Shown: positions 47,038 through 55,645 of the stretch, piece by piece
How the letters are laid out: each line of letters starts with the position of its first letter
Numbering within the stretch: position 1 is the first letter of the stretch
Origin: Pseudomonas sp. RIT623
GTDB lineage: Bacteria; Pseudomonadota; Gammaproteobacteria; Pseudomonadales; Pseudomonadaceae
Length of the DNA: 64,000 nt
Assembly (NCBI RefSeq): GCF_004519305.1
Contig: NZ_SOZA01000011.1
Location: 1 to 64,000 of the forward strand
Direction: 5' to 3'
Notes under the pieces: generated by a model
The model's input: the letters and a program-made list of their open reading frames with translations, nothing else
Told to the model about the DNA's origin: nothing
The model's database searches: none
Translations under genes and position numbers: made by a program

Positions 47038-48027
47038 ATGGATGTGACCGCGCTGCTGGGCCAGGCCGTTGCCGCCGGTGCCAGCGACCTGCACCTGGCC
47101 GTGGGCGAACAGCCATTGCTGCGTCTGGCTGGCGTGCTGCAGCGGTTGGACCTCGCGCCGTTGACAGCACAGGGGCTGGAACAAGGCATGGCCAAATTGC
47201 TGAATGATGGCCAGTGCCAGCAATGGCGAAGCGCAGATGAACTGGACCTGGCGTTGAGCCTGCCTGGCCTGGGCCGATTTCGGCTAAACCTGTTTCGTCA
47301 GCGCAATGGGCTGGGTGCCAGCGTGCGCTTGATACCGGCACAGGTGGCGGATATCGAGACGCTTGAACTGGCGGAGGTCTTTGAGCATGTCGTTCGATAT
47401 CGGGAAGGCCTGGTGCTGGTGGGCGGGCCGACCGGCAGCGGCAAGTCCAGTACATTGGCGGCGCTGGTCGACCGCCTGAACCGCGACCATGCGCTGCACA
47501 TCGTCACCCTCGAAGACCCGATCGAAGTTATCCACAGCAGTCAGCGCAGCCTGGTCAGCCAACGCGAGGTCGGGCGTCATAGCCGAGACTTTGCCCAGGG
47601 CCTGCGCAGTGCGCTGCGCCAGGATCCGGATGTGATCATGATCGGTGAGCTGCGCGACCTCGAGAGCATTCGCCTGGCGCTGCGGGCGGCGGAAACCGGG
47701 CATTTGGTATTGGCCACCGTGCATACGCGCTCGGCGCTGAACAGCATCGACCGGTTGGTGGAGGTATTCGCGCCGGAGGAAAAGCCGCTGGTGCGCACGC
47801 TGCTTGCCGACTCGCTGCGCCTGGTGGTCGCACAGGTGCTGGTCCAGCGTCGCGATGGCGGGCGGGTGGCGGCGCGCGAGGTGCTGGTGGCGACGCCTGC
47901 GGTGCGCAACCTGATCCGCGAGGGGCGGATGACGCAGGTCTACTCGTTGATGCAGGCTGGCGGGGCGATCGGGATGCGGACGATGGACGCGGCGATGCAG
48001 GTGCTGAAGGTGCGGGGTGTGCTGTAG
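47038..48027 (+). CDS. pilT: Type IV pilus retraction ATPase PilT family
   Basis: This 329-residue hexameric ATPase drives pilus retraction and twitching. Walker A is GGPTGSGKSST, followed by the Asp box HIVTLEDPIE, Walker B-type IMIGELRDLES and His box VLATVHTRSAL. AVRNLIREGRM near the end is the retraction (AIRNL) motif of PilT proper. It is about 15 residues shorter than PilT of P. aeruginosa. The ATG at 47038 is the family start; an earlier TTG exists at 47026. The stop codon lies inside a REP. Confidence 0.92.
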   Translation: MDVTALLGQAVAAGASDLHLAVGEQPLLRLAGVLQRLDLAPLTAQGLEQGMAKLLNDGQCQQWRSADELDLALSLPGLGRFRLNLFRQRNGLGASVRLIPAQVADIETLELAEVFEHVVRYREGLVLVGGPTGSGKSSTLAALVDRLNRDHALHIVTLEDPIEVIHSSQRSLVSQREVGRHSRDFAQGLRSALRQDPDVIMIGELRDLESIRLALRAAETGHLVLATVHTRSALNSIDRLVEVFAPEEKPLVRTLLADSLRLVVAQVLVQRRDGGRVAAREVLVATPAVRNLIREGRMTQVYSLMQAGGAIGMRTMDAAMQVLKVRGVL

Positions 48028-48096
48028 GAGCCGGCTTGCCGGCGAGCACCCAGGCGCTGCGGCGCCTGCTTGGCCAGCAGGGCTGGCTCCTACAGG
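48022..48096. repeat. REP inverted pair overlapping the pilT stop
   Basis: CTGTAGGAGCCGGCTTGCCG starts at 48022, so its TAG is the pilT stop (48025-48027). An inverse copy ends at 48096, and between them is a small GCGCTGCGGCGCC dyad. The two facing units separate pilT from the convergent NlpC gene. Confidence 0.85.
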
Positions 48097-48106
48097 GTGC
48101 CGTGGC

Positions 48107-48751
48107 TTAGCGTTTGGCCAGGCGCAGTGCCTGTTGGTCTTTGGGTAGCACGCGCTTGGCCACTACGTAGTGTTTTTGCCAGTAGGGCTTGTCCAGGCTG
48201 TCGATACTCACCCGCTTGCCGGTGCGCGGCGCGTGGATGAAGCGGTCGTTGCCCAGGTAGATGGCCACATGGTTGACCCGGCGGCTCTTGATGTTGAAGA
48301 AGATCAGGTCGCCTGGCTTGAGGTCACCCTTGGCCACCTTCACGCCCTGGCCCCGAGCCATGGCGTTGGATGTGCGGGGCAGGTCGACATCGGCCACGTC
48401 GTTGAAGGCGTACTTGACCAGGCCACTGCAGTCGAAGCCCTTCTTCGGGCTACTGCCGCCCCAGCGATAGGGCGTGCCCAGTACGTTAACCGCGCGGCTG
48501 AGCACTTCGCTGCTTTGCTTGGGTGACATTGCCACGGCCTGCAGGCCCGCGGCCTGTTGCTTGGCGGCATTGCCAGGGCGGGCACGCAGGGTGGTGTTGC
48601 GGTATTGAACCGGGGCGCGTTTCACCGTGGCATCGGCATTGGCCGTGTAACCGGTGAAACCGCTGGGGAGTCGTTGCTCACGGTTGGTGGCGTGGGCGGC
48701 CAGGGGCAATAAAAGGCAGAGGGTCAGCCATGTCTTGAAAAAAGGTGGCAT
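48107..48751 (-). CDS. NlpC/P60 peptidoglycan endopeptidase
   Basis: This 214-residue exported cysteine peptidase cleaves peptide cross-bridges in peptidoglycan. A signal peptide ends near AHAT (about residue 22). The catalytic Cys lies in GFDCSGLVKYAF, His in RRVNHVAIY and the third residue in FIHAPRTG. No lipobox is present, so it is periplasmic. A linker of about 65 residues precedes the catalytic domain (about residues 82-205). It is alone on its strand. Confidence 0.92.
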   Translation of the reverse strand: MPPFFKTWLTLCLLLPLAAHATNREQRLPSGFTGYTANADATVKRAPVQYRNTTLRARPGNAAKQQAAGLQAVAMSPKQSSEVLSRAVNVLGTPYRWGGSSPKKGFDCSGLVKYAFNDVADVDLPRTSNAMARGQGVKVAKGDLKPGDLIFFNIKSRRVNHVAIYLGNDRFIHAPRTGKRVSIDSLDKPYWQKHYVVAKRVLPKDQQALRLAKR

Positions 48752-48908
48752 AGATGAAGCTCTTATAGGTGTTGGCGCGCAACTTTATAACAGCTTTTTG
48801 ATCAAATTCTGATCCGTTGGTCGCTCAGCCACGTACCATATGTCGGGTCAACACGGAAAAGTCACATTTTCCGTTAGAAAATTTTCGGCTAACCCACGAG
48901 GGCTTCGA

Positions 48909-49334
48909 ATGAATGGTTATCAACAGGGTGTGCCTGCGCACGACACCCACAGCAAGGTCCTCGGCTACCTGCTGTGGATCTTCGGCTTCACCGGCTCGCA
49001 CCGTTTCTACTATGGCAAGCCGATAACCGGGACGATCTGGTTCTTCACCCTCGGTTTGCTGGGCATCGGCTGGTTGATCGACTTGTTCCTGATCCCATCG
49101 ATGGATCGCGAGGCGGACACGCGCTTCGAGTCGGGCGGCGTGGATTACAACCTGGCGTGGATCCTGTTGACCTTCCTGGGCATTTTCGGCGTGCACCGGC
49201 TGTACCAGGGCAAATGGATCAGTGCGTTGATCTACCTGTTCACCGGCGGTTTGTTCCTGCTCGGTGTGCTGTATGACTTCTGGACACTCAACAGCCAGAT
49301 TTCCCAGGTCAACGCCGAGCGGCGCCGGGTTTGA
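48909..49334 (+). CDS. TM2 domain membrane protein
   Basis: This 141-residue inner-membrane protein is built of two TM2-type repeats, each with hydrophobic segments: KVLGYLLWIFGFTGSHRFYY and a second GIFGVHRLYQGKWI unit. The family motif GxHRFY is seen twice (FTGSHRFYYGK, FGVHRLYQGK). The ATG at 48909 is preceded by GAGG; the longer frame from 48840 lacks a good site. Function unknown. Confidence 0.85.
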   Translation: MNGYQQGVPAHDTHSKVLGYLLWIFGFTGSHRFYYGKPITGTIWFFTLGLLGIGWLIDLFLIPSMDREADTRFESGGVDYNLAWILLTFLGIFGVHRLYQGKWISALIYLFTGGLFLLGVLYDFWTLNSQISQVNAERRRV

Positions 49335-49421
49335 TAGCGGCAAGCTGCGAGCCACAAGCTGCAAGAAGAGGTACAGGTCGATCCTGCTTTTTCTTGACGC
49401 TTGAGGCTCGTGGCCTGGCGC
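49335..49421. repeat. AAGCTGCAAG-type intergenic repeat, copy 1
   Basis: GAGCCACAAGC (49348-49358) and GCTTGAGGCTC (49399-49409) make an imperfect dyad, with CTGCTTTTTCTTGA (49383-49396) between. The block fills the gap between convergent TM2 and SPOR genes and shares words with a second copy at 51961-52047. Confidence 0.7.
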
Positions 49422-50123
49422 TTACTGGCGGCGCTGTTGCAACAGCAGGTTGCTGAAGCCTGCCCCGGCCAGTTGCTTTTGCGCCACGGTCAGCTGTTCG
49501 CGGTTGCTGAACGGGCCGACCATCACGCGGTACCAGGTCTCTTCCTTGACCGTCCCCGACTCAACCTTCACCGCCTGGCCGAGCAGGATGATCTGTGCAC
49601 GGACCTTGTCGGCGTCCGCCTGCTTGCGGAACGAGCCGGCCTGCAGGAAGAACTGGGTGGTGGCCGCCGGCTTGATCACCGGTGGTGCCGGTGGCGGTGT
49701 CTGGCCCAGCAAAGCGGCCTGGGCGCGCGCGGTGTCGATCTTCGCCGCCTCTGCAGGGGTGACCGGAGTGCTCGGCACCGGTGGCTGCGCCGGTACCGGC
49801 GGGGTTTTCTCCGGCACGGCCTCGGGCGGCACGATCACCTCCGACTCCGGCAGCAGGGTGTAGAAGTCGTACTTCGGCTTCACCGGCTGCTGGGGTGTCG
49901 GTGTGGTGGTCTTGCTGGCCTCGGCGACTCGCTCCGGTTTCTGCTGCTCGGGCTTGGCGCGCTTGATATCGCCGCCGCCGGGTTCGAGCTTCATCAGGAA
50001 TACGATAAAGGCGCCCACGGTCAGGCCGACCGCCAGCCACACCCAGCCGGGAATCGGCTGCTTGGCGGGTGGCTGGTGGCGGCTGGCGCCGCGCTTGGGC
50101 GCGGGTTTTTTCTTTGCAGCCAA
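49422..50123 (-). CDS. SPOR domain protein, FtsN-like
   Basis: This 233-residue bitopic inner-membrane protein has a basic N-terminus, one membrane helix (WVWLAVGLTVGAFIVFLM), a Pro/Gln-rich periplasmic linker and a C-terminal SPOR domain (about residues 155-230) with FFLQAGSFRKQADADKVRA that binds denuded glycan at septa. The order resembles FtsN, but the essential FtsN helices in the linker were not identified. Next to argS (1-base gap) as in other pseudomonads. Role in division is inferred. Confidence 0.85.
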   Translation of the reverse strand: MAAKKKPAPKRGASRHQPPAKQPIPGWVWLAVGLTVGAFIVFLMKLEPGGGDIKRAKPEQQKPERVAEASKTTTPTPQQPVKPKYDFYTLLPESEVIVPPEAVPEKTPPVPAQPPVPSTPVTPAEAAKIDTARAQAALLGQTPPPAPPVIKPAATTQFFLQAGSFRKQADADKVRAQIILLGQAVKVESGTVKEETWYRVMVGPFSNREQLTVAQKQLAGAGFSNLLLQQRRQ

Positions 50124-50124
50124 C

Positions 50125-51861
50125 TTACATGCGCTCCAGGGTTTCCAGGCCGAGCAGTTCCAGGCCCTGCTTGAGGGTGCGGCCGGTCAGGGCGGCCAGG
50201 CGCAGGCGGCTCTGCTGTTGTTCGGCGGTATCGGCGGAGAGGATCGGGCAGTTCTCATAGAAACTGGAGAACAGGCCGGCGAGGTCGTACAGGTAGCTGC
50301 ACAGTACGTGTGGAGTACCTTTTTCGGCAACGTTGTTGAGGATTTCGCCGAACTGCGCCAGGCGCGCGGCCAGGTCCTGTTCGTGCGCGGCTTGCAGGAC
50401 GATGGTGCCGTCGATCTCGCCAAAGCCTTTGCCCAGCTTGCGGAACACGCCGGCCACCCGGGTGTAGGCGTACAGCAGGTACGGTGCGGTGTTGCCTTCG
50501 AAGTTGAGCATCAGTTCGAAGTTGAAGCTGTAGTCGCTGGTGCGGTGCTTGGACAAGTCGGCGTACTTGACCGCGCCGATGCCGACCACCTCGCCGATGT
50601 GGCGCAGTTCGTCCTCGGCCAGCGAGGGGTTCTTTTCCTTGACCAGCGCGTAGGCACGGTCCTTGGCCTCGGTAAGCAGGTCGATCAGCTTGACGGTGCC
50701 GCCATCGCGGGTCTTGAACGGGCGGCCGTCGGCGCCGTTCATGGTGCCGAAGCCCATGTGCTCCATTTTCATCGGGTGGCCGACGAAGCCGGCGCGGCGG
50801 GCCACTTCGAACACCTGGTTGAAGTGCAGGGCCTGGCGCTGGTCGACGAAGTACAGGGCGCGATCAGCCTGCAGCTTGTTGCTGCGGTAGCGCACGGCGG
50901 CCAGGTCGGTGGTGGCGTACAGGTAGCCGCCGTCGGCCTTCTGCACGATCACCGGCAGTGGGTCGCCCTCGGCGTTCTTGAATTCGTCGAGGAACACGCA
51001 CTGGGCGCCCTGGTCCTCGACCAGCAGGCCCTTGGCCTTGAGGTCGGCGACCACGTTGGCCAGGTCGGCATTGTAGGCGCTCTCGCCCATCACGTCGGCC
51101 ATGGTCAGCTTGACGTTGAGCAGCTCGTAGGTTTTTTGGCAGTGCGACAGCGAGATGTCCTTGAAGCGCGTCCACAGCGCCAGGCACTCGGGGTCGCCGG
51201 CTTGCAGCTTGACCACCAGGCCACGGGCGCGGGTGGCGAACTCTTCGGACTCGTCGAAGCGTTTCTTCGCGGCGCGGTAGAAGTTCTCCAGATCTGACAG
51301 CTCGTCACTGGTGATCGGGTTTTCCTGGAGGTAGGCCATCAGCATGCCGAACTGGGTACCCCAGTCACCCACGTGGTTCTGGCGGATGACGTCGTCGCCG
51401 AGGAACTCCAGCACCCGCGCGACGCTGTCGCCGATGATGGTCGAGCGCAGGTGGCCGACGTGCATTTCCTTGGCCAGGTTCGGTGCCGACATGTCGATGA
51501 CGACTTTCTCGGCCGGGCCAGCCTTGCGCGCACCCAGATGGGCATCGGCCAGGGCGGCGTCGAGGCGCTGGGCCAGGGCGGCGGTGTTCTGGAAGAAGTT
51601 CAGGAAGCCGGGGCCGGCGATCTCGACCTTGGTGATGTCAGGGCTTTTCGGCAGGGCGTTGATCAGCTTCTCGGCCAGGTCGCGCGGCTTCATGCCGGCC
51701 GGCTTGGCCAGCATCATGGCGATGTTGCTGGCGAAGTCGCCGTGGGTCTTGTCCCGGGCGTTTTCCACCTGGATCGCCGGCGTCAGCCCTTCAGGCAGCA
51801 CACCGTCGGTGACGAGTTGGGTGAGGGCTTGCTGGATCAGCTGGCGAATGGTGTCTTTCAT
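50125..51861 (-). CDS. argS: Arginyl-tRNA synthetase
   Basis: This 578-residue class I synthetase charges tRNA-Arg. The HIGH-type motif is [20 protein letters not shown]; the degenerate KMSK equivalent is in [13 protein letters not shown]. The N-terminal additional domain and C-terminal anticodon-binding helices (ending [12 protein letters not shown]) are present. The ATG at 51861 is chosen over the long open frame to 52002 that runs into a repeat. Confidence 0.98.
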   Translation of the reverse strand: MKDTIRQLIQQALTQLVTDGVLPEGLTPAIQVENARDKTHGDFASNIAMMLAKPAGMKPRDLAEKLINALPKSPDITKVEIAGPGFLNFFQNTAALAQRLDAALADAHLGARKAGPAEKVVIDMSAPNLAKEMHVGHLRSTIIGDSVARVLEFLGDDVIRQNHVGDWGTQFGMLMAYLQENPITSDELSDLENFYRAAKKRFDESEEFATRARGLVVKLQAGDPECLALWTRFKDISLSHCQKTYELLNVKLTMADVMGESAYNADLANVVADLKAKGLLVEDQGAQCVFLDEFKNAEGDPLPVIVQKADGGYLYATTDLAAVRYRSNKLQADRALYFVDQRQALHFNQVFEVARRAGFVGHPMKMEHMGFGTMNGADGRPFKTRDGGTVKLIDLLTEAKDRAYALVKEKNPSLAEDELRHIGEVVGIGAVKYADLSKHRTSDYSFNFELMLNFEGNTAPYLLYAYTRVAGVFRKLGKGFGEIDGTIVLQAAHEQDLAARLAQFGEILNNVAEKGTPHVLCSYLYDLAGLFSSFYENCPILSADTAEQQQSRLRLAALTGRTLKQGLELLGLETLERM

Positions 51862-51960
51862 GAGGGTCTCTTTTCGACCGCAAGCGCGGTGGAGCGCTTC
51901 GATGCGCAGGTGGAAAAACTGGGCATTATCCGTTGCCCGGCGCGGGTTGCCAACCTTTGA

Positions 51961-52047
51961 GCGGATAGCGCCAAGCTTCAAGCTGTAAGCCGCAAGCTGC
52001 AAGCGTCAGTGCAGGGCTGCTTTTTCTTGAAGCTTGCAGCTTGTCGC
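51961..52047. repeat. AAGCTGCAAG-type intergenic repeat, copy 2
   Basis: CAAGCTGCAAGC (51993-52004) and GCTTGCAGCTTG (52032-52043) form a perfect 12-base dyad, with CTGCTTTTTCTTGA (52017-52030) in between. This word is identical to that in copy 1. It lies between the priA stop and the argS start. Confidence 0.75.
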
Positions 52048-54267
52048 TTAGTACAGATCGACCGGATCGACATCCAGCGACCAGCGCACTTGGCGCCCCG
52101 ATGGCATCTGCTCCAACACTAGCAACCAGGCGCTGATCAGTCGATGCAGGGGCGCCCGGGCATTGGCCTGGAGCAATAGTTGCGCGCGGAACCGGCCCGC
52201 CCGTCGCTCCATTGGCGCAGGCACCGGGCCCAGCAGCTCGATGCCGTGCAGGCCTTGCTCGCGCAGCAGGCGCTCGGCGGCGCTGCAAGCCTCGTCGAGG
52301 AAACCCTCGGCCTGGCCCGGCTTGTGCGCATCGGCGCGTAGCAGGGCCAGGTGGGCGAACGGTGGCAGGCCGGCGGCGCGGCGCTCGCTCAGGGCCTGCT
52401 CGGCGAAGGCGAAGTAGCCCTGCTCGGTGAGTTGCACCAGCAGTGGGTGGTCGGCCAGGTGGGTCTGCACTATCACCTTGCCGGGCTCCTCGGCGCGGCC
52501 GGCGCGGCCGGCCACCTGGACGATCAGCTGGGCCATGCGCTCGCTGGCACGGAAGTCGCCGGAGAACAGCCCACCGTCGGCATCGAGGATGGCCACCAGG
52601 GTCACCCGCGGGAAATGGTGCCCCTTGGCTAGCATCTGGGTGCCGACCAGGATGCTCGGCTGGCCGCGCTGGATGGTGCTGAACAGCTGGTGCATGGCGT
52701 CCTTGCGCGAGGTGCTGTCGCGGTCCACGCGCAGGACCGGATACTCGGGGAACAGCACCTTCAGGCGCTCTTCGGCGCGCTCGGTACCGGCACCCACCGG
52801 GCGTAGGTCGACATGGGCGCACTGGGGGCACTGCAGCGGCAGGCGCTCGTCATAGCCGCAATGGTGGCAGCGCAGCACGCCCGAGCGTTGGTGCACGGTC
52901 ATGCGCGCGTCGCAGCGCGGGCATTCCGACAGCCAGCCGCAGTCGTGGCACAGGAGGGTCGGGGCGAAACCGCGGCGGTTGAGGAACACCAGCACCTGCT
53001 GGCCGGCCTCCAGGGTCTGGCGGATGGCCTGTTGCAACGGGCCGCTGATGCCGCTGTCCAGCGGCAGGCTGCGCACATCCAGGCGCAGGAAGCGTGGTGG
53101 CTTGGCGTCGCCGGCGCGTTGGTTCATGCGCAGCAGGCCGTAGCGGCCGCTGTGGGCGTTGTGCAGGCTCTCCAGCGACGGCGTGGCCGAGCCCAGCAGG
53201 ATAGGCACGTTCTCCTGGTGCGCGCGCACCACCGCCAGGTCGCGGGCGTGGTAGCGCAGGCCTTCCTGCTGTTTATAGGAGCCATCGTGCTCCTCGTCGA
53301 TGATGATCAGCCCGGGGTTCTTCATCGGCGTGAACAGCGCCGAGCGGGTGCCGATGATGATATCGGCCTCGCCGTCGCGGGCCGCCAGCCAGGCGTCCAA
53401 GCGCTCGCGGTCGTTTACCGCCGAGTGCAGCAGGGCGATACGGGCGTTGAAACGCTGTTCGAAGCGTTGCAGGGTCTGCGGGCCGAGGTTGATCTCGGGG
53501 ATCAGGATCAATGCCTGCTTGCCGGCCTCGAGGGTCTCGCGGATCAGTTGCAGGTAGACCTCGGTCTTGCCGCTGCCGGTGACCCCGGCCAGCAAATAGG
53601 CGTGGAAGGCGCCGAAGCCCGCGCGTACGGCCTCGAAGGCAGCACGTTGTTCTTCGTTTAGCGGCAGCTCTGGCTGGGCCAGCCAGTGTTCGTGGCGCGC
53701 GGCCGGCAAATGGCGGCGTACTTCGACCTGCACCAGTTCCTTGGCCAGCAGCAGGTCGAGGCTGTCCTTGTTCAGGCCGAGCTTGCCCAGCAGCGCGTGA
53801 GCGACACCGTGGGGGTGCTGTGACAGGGTCTTGAGCGCATCGCGCTGGCGCGGCGCACGGGCGATGCGAGGGTCCTCCAGGCGCGCGCCGGGGGCAACGT
53901 GCCAGAAACGCTCCTGGCGGGCCTCGGCCGGCTCGCCTTGGCGCAGCAGCGTCGGCAGGGCCCAGCTGAGGGTATCGCCGAGGCTGTGCTGGTAATACTG
54001 GGCAGTCCACAGGCACAGCTTGAACAACGCTGGCGGCAGCGGCGAGGTTGGGTCGAGCAGAGCGCTGGCGGGCTTGAGCTTGTCGGCCGGCACTTCGCTT
54101 TTGTCGGCGACCTCCACCAGTACGCCGATCATCTCGCGTCGGCCGAACGGCACACGGATGCGCATGCCGGGGGCCAGCGCCTGGCGCGCCATGCTCGCGG
54201 TGGCCCGGTAGTCGAACAGGCGACGCAGGGGCGAGGGCAGGGCAAGGCGCAGGATGACGTTGGACAC
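52048..54267 (-). CDS. priA: Primosomal replication helicase PriA
   Basis: This 739-residue superfamily 2 helicase restarts stalled replication forks. Walker A is GVTGSGKTEVY, the DEEH box lies in IIIDEEHDGSYK, and the zinc-binding cysteines occur as CHDC, CPRC, CHHC and CPQC in the middle of the protein. An open frame to a GTG at 54294 adds nine residues; the GTG at 54267 gives the usual start SNVILRLALPSPLRR and is preferred. It is divergent from rpmE. Confidence 0.95.
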   Translation of the reverse strand: MSNVILRLALPSPLRRLFDYRATASMARQALAPGMRIRVPFGRREMIGVLVEVADKSEVPADKLKPASALLDPTSPLPPALFKLCLWTAQYYQHSLGDTLSWALPTLLRQGEPAEARQERFWHVAPGARLEDPRIARAPRQRDALKTLSQHPHGVAHALLGKLGLNKDSLDLLLAKELVQVEVRRHLPAARHEHWLAQPELPLNEEQRAAFEAVRAGFGAFHAYLLAGVTGSGKTEVYLQLIRETLEAGKQALILIPEINLGPQTLQRFEQRFNARIALLHSAVNDRERLDAWLAARDGEADIIIGTRSALFTPMKNPGLIIIDEEHDGSYKQQEGLRYHARDLAVVRAHQENVPILLGSATPSLESLHNAHSGRYGLLRMNQRAGDAKPPRFLRLDVRSLPLDSGISGPLQQAIRQTLEAGQQVLVFLNRRGFAPTLLCHDCGWLSECPRCDARMTVHQRSGVLRCHHCGYDERLPLQCPQCAHVDLRPVGAGTERAEERLKVLFPEYPVLRVDRDSTSRKDAMHQLFSTIQRGQPSILVGTQMLAKGHHFPRVTLVAILDADGGLFSGDFRASERMAQLIVQVAGRAGRAEEPGKVIVQTHLADHPLLVQLTEQGYFAFAEQALSERRAAGLPPFAHLALLRADAHKPGQAEGFLDEACSAAERLLREQGLHGIELLGPVPAPMERRAGRFRAQLLLQANARAPLHRLISAWLLVLEQMPSGRQVRWSLDVDPVDLY

Positions 54268-54338
54268 GCGGAAGGTCTCTGGAGGGCGTTTCACAAATCA
54301 GGCGAGCCTAGCAGACGACAGCCGGTGCAAGCGACAAC

Positions 54339-54366
54339 TTGCGCTGGCACCGTGCTCTGGTATTAT
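54339..54366 (+). promoter_or_regulatory. Probable rpmE promoter
   Basis: TTGCGC (54339-54344) and TATTAT (54361-54366) are 16 bases apart, about 70 bases before the rpmE ATG. Acceptable sigma-70 spacing and a good -10. Confidence 0.55.
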
Positions 54367-54436
54367 TCGCCGCCTAATTACGTGCGGTATTCAACAATAG
54401 GTGTTGGGTGGCGGCACGCAGCTCGAGGAAGTGACC

Positions 54437-54652
54437 ATGAAAGCAGATATTCATCCGAACTACGAAGCGGTTGCAGTCACCTGCAGCTGCGGCAACAAAT
54501 TCGAAACCCGTTCGACCCTGGGTAGCACCCTGGCGATCGACGTTTGCAACCTGTGCCACCCGTTCTACACCGGTAAGCAGAAAGTCCTGGACACCGGTGG
54601 TCGCGTACAGAAGTTCGCCGATCGCTTCGGTATGTTCGGTACCAAGAAGTAA
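54437..54652 (+). CDS. rpmE: 50S ribosomal protein L31, zinc type
   Basis: This 71-residue ribosomal protein of the 50S central protuberance is the zinc form, with CSC early and CNLC later (four cysteines). [19 protein letters not shown] and [20 protein letters not shown] are diagnostic. The ATG at 54437 is preceded by GAGGA. A terminator follows 45 bases after its stop. Confidence 0.98.
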   Translation: MKADIHPNYEAVAVTCSCGNKFETRSTLGSTLAIDVCNLCHPFYTGKQKVLDTGGRVQKFADRFGMFGTKK

Positions 54653-54654
54653 TC

Positions 54655-55470
54655 ATGCGCATGGCGAATCTCTCGAGGTTCGCGCTGTTGCAAAAGAAGG
54701 CGCCCCTTGTGGGCGCCTTTTTTGTGGGCGCGATCTGGCATTTTCCAGCCCAGGCGTTCTGCCCGTTGCCCAAGCAGGCGCAGCAGGTGGAGGTGCGCAC
54801 AGTGGTCGATGGCGACACCCTGCGCTTGGTCGATGGCCGCAGTGTGCGGCTGATCGGTATCAATGCGCCGGAAATCGGCCGCAAGGGGCGTACCAGCGAA
54901 CCCTATGCCGAGGCGGCCAAGCGGCGCCTGCAGGCCTTGGTCAAGGCTAGCGACGGACGGATCGGGCTGGTGCCGGGGGCTGAGTCCAGGGACAAGTACG
55001 GGCGCACCCTGGCGCACATCTATGGCCGTACTGGCGACAATTTCGAAGCACAACTGCTCAGCGAAGGCTTGGGCTATCGGGTTGCCATTGCTCCCAACGT
55101 CAGCCTGTCGGGCTGCCAGCAGCAAGCCGAGCACACGGCGCGCAGGTCGGCTGTCGGGCTATGGCGGCAGTCGCCGGTGCTGCGCGCCGGGGACATCCGC
55201 CAGTCCGGCTTTGCCGTCATCAGCGGTAAAATCACAAATATCGAGCGCAATCGTGGTGGTACCTGGCTGGAGCTCGACGAGCACGTGGTATTGCAGGTCC
55301 CCGCTCGTCTGCAACGCAGCTTCCCTGCCAGCTTCTTCGCTAACCTCAAGGGACGCCAGGTCGAGGCGCGCGGTTGGGTGCTGGATCGTTCCCGCAAAGG
55401 CGGGCTCAAGCCCGGGCAGCGACGCTGGCTGTTGCCATTGACCGATCCGAGCATGGTGGAGCCCAAATAG
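54655..55470 (+). CDS. Thermonuclease (SNase-like) family nuclease
   Basis: This 271-residue secreted nuclease has a signal-like segment (VGAFFVGAIWHFPAQA, cleavage about residue 34) and a staphylococcal-nuclease fold (about residues 44-170). Catalytic residues are likely in VRLIGINAPEIG (Arg, Glu) and KYGRTLAHI (Arg). The C-terminal ~100 residues (AVISGKITNIERNRGGTWLE) form an OB-like domain. The ATG is 2 bases after rpmE stops. The rpmE terminator falls inside its first 25 codons, so read-through must occur for expression, unless a later internal start is used. Confidence 0.82.
   Translation: MRMANLSRFALLQKKAPLVGAFFVGAIWHFPAQAFCPLPKQAQQVEVRTVVDGDTLRLVDGRSVRLIGINAPEIGRKGRTSEPYAEAAKRRLQALVKASDGRIGLVPGAESRDKYGRTLAHIYGRTGDNFEAQLLSEGLGYRVAIAPNVSLSGCQQQAEHTARRSAVGLWRQSPVLRAGDIRQSGFAVISGKITNIERNRGGTWLELDEHVVLQVPARLQRSFPASFFANLKGRQVEARGWVLDRSRKGGLKPGQRRWLLPLTDPSMVEPK
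54697..54723 (+). terminator. rpmE terminator inside the nuclease gene
   Basis: AAGGCGCCC and GGGCGCCTT form a 9-base stem with a 5-base loop, followed by a T-run (54718-54723). It lies 45 bases past rpmE but within codons 15-23 of the nuclease, at the signal-peptide region. Confidence 0.88.
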
Positions 55471-55645
55471 TTGTAGACAGTTTGCTATTAGATTGTACAC
55501 ACTGGGCCCGGTAAGCCCCGTGGGTTATAGCGTAAAGTCGTAGGCCAGAGGCCTTGACACCGAGTGACCGGGCAGTCTTGTCGCCCCCCGGCTCTTTGCG
55601 TATCCTCGGCGGTCCGTCAGAACAGTAAACAGCGGAATGCCCATC

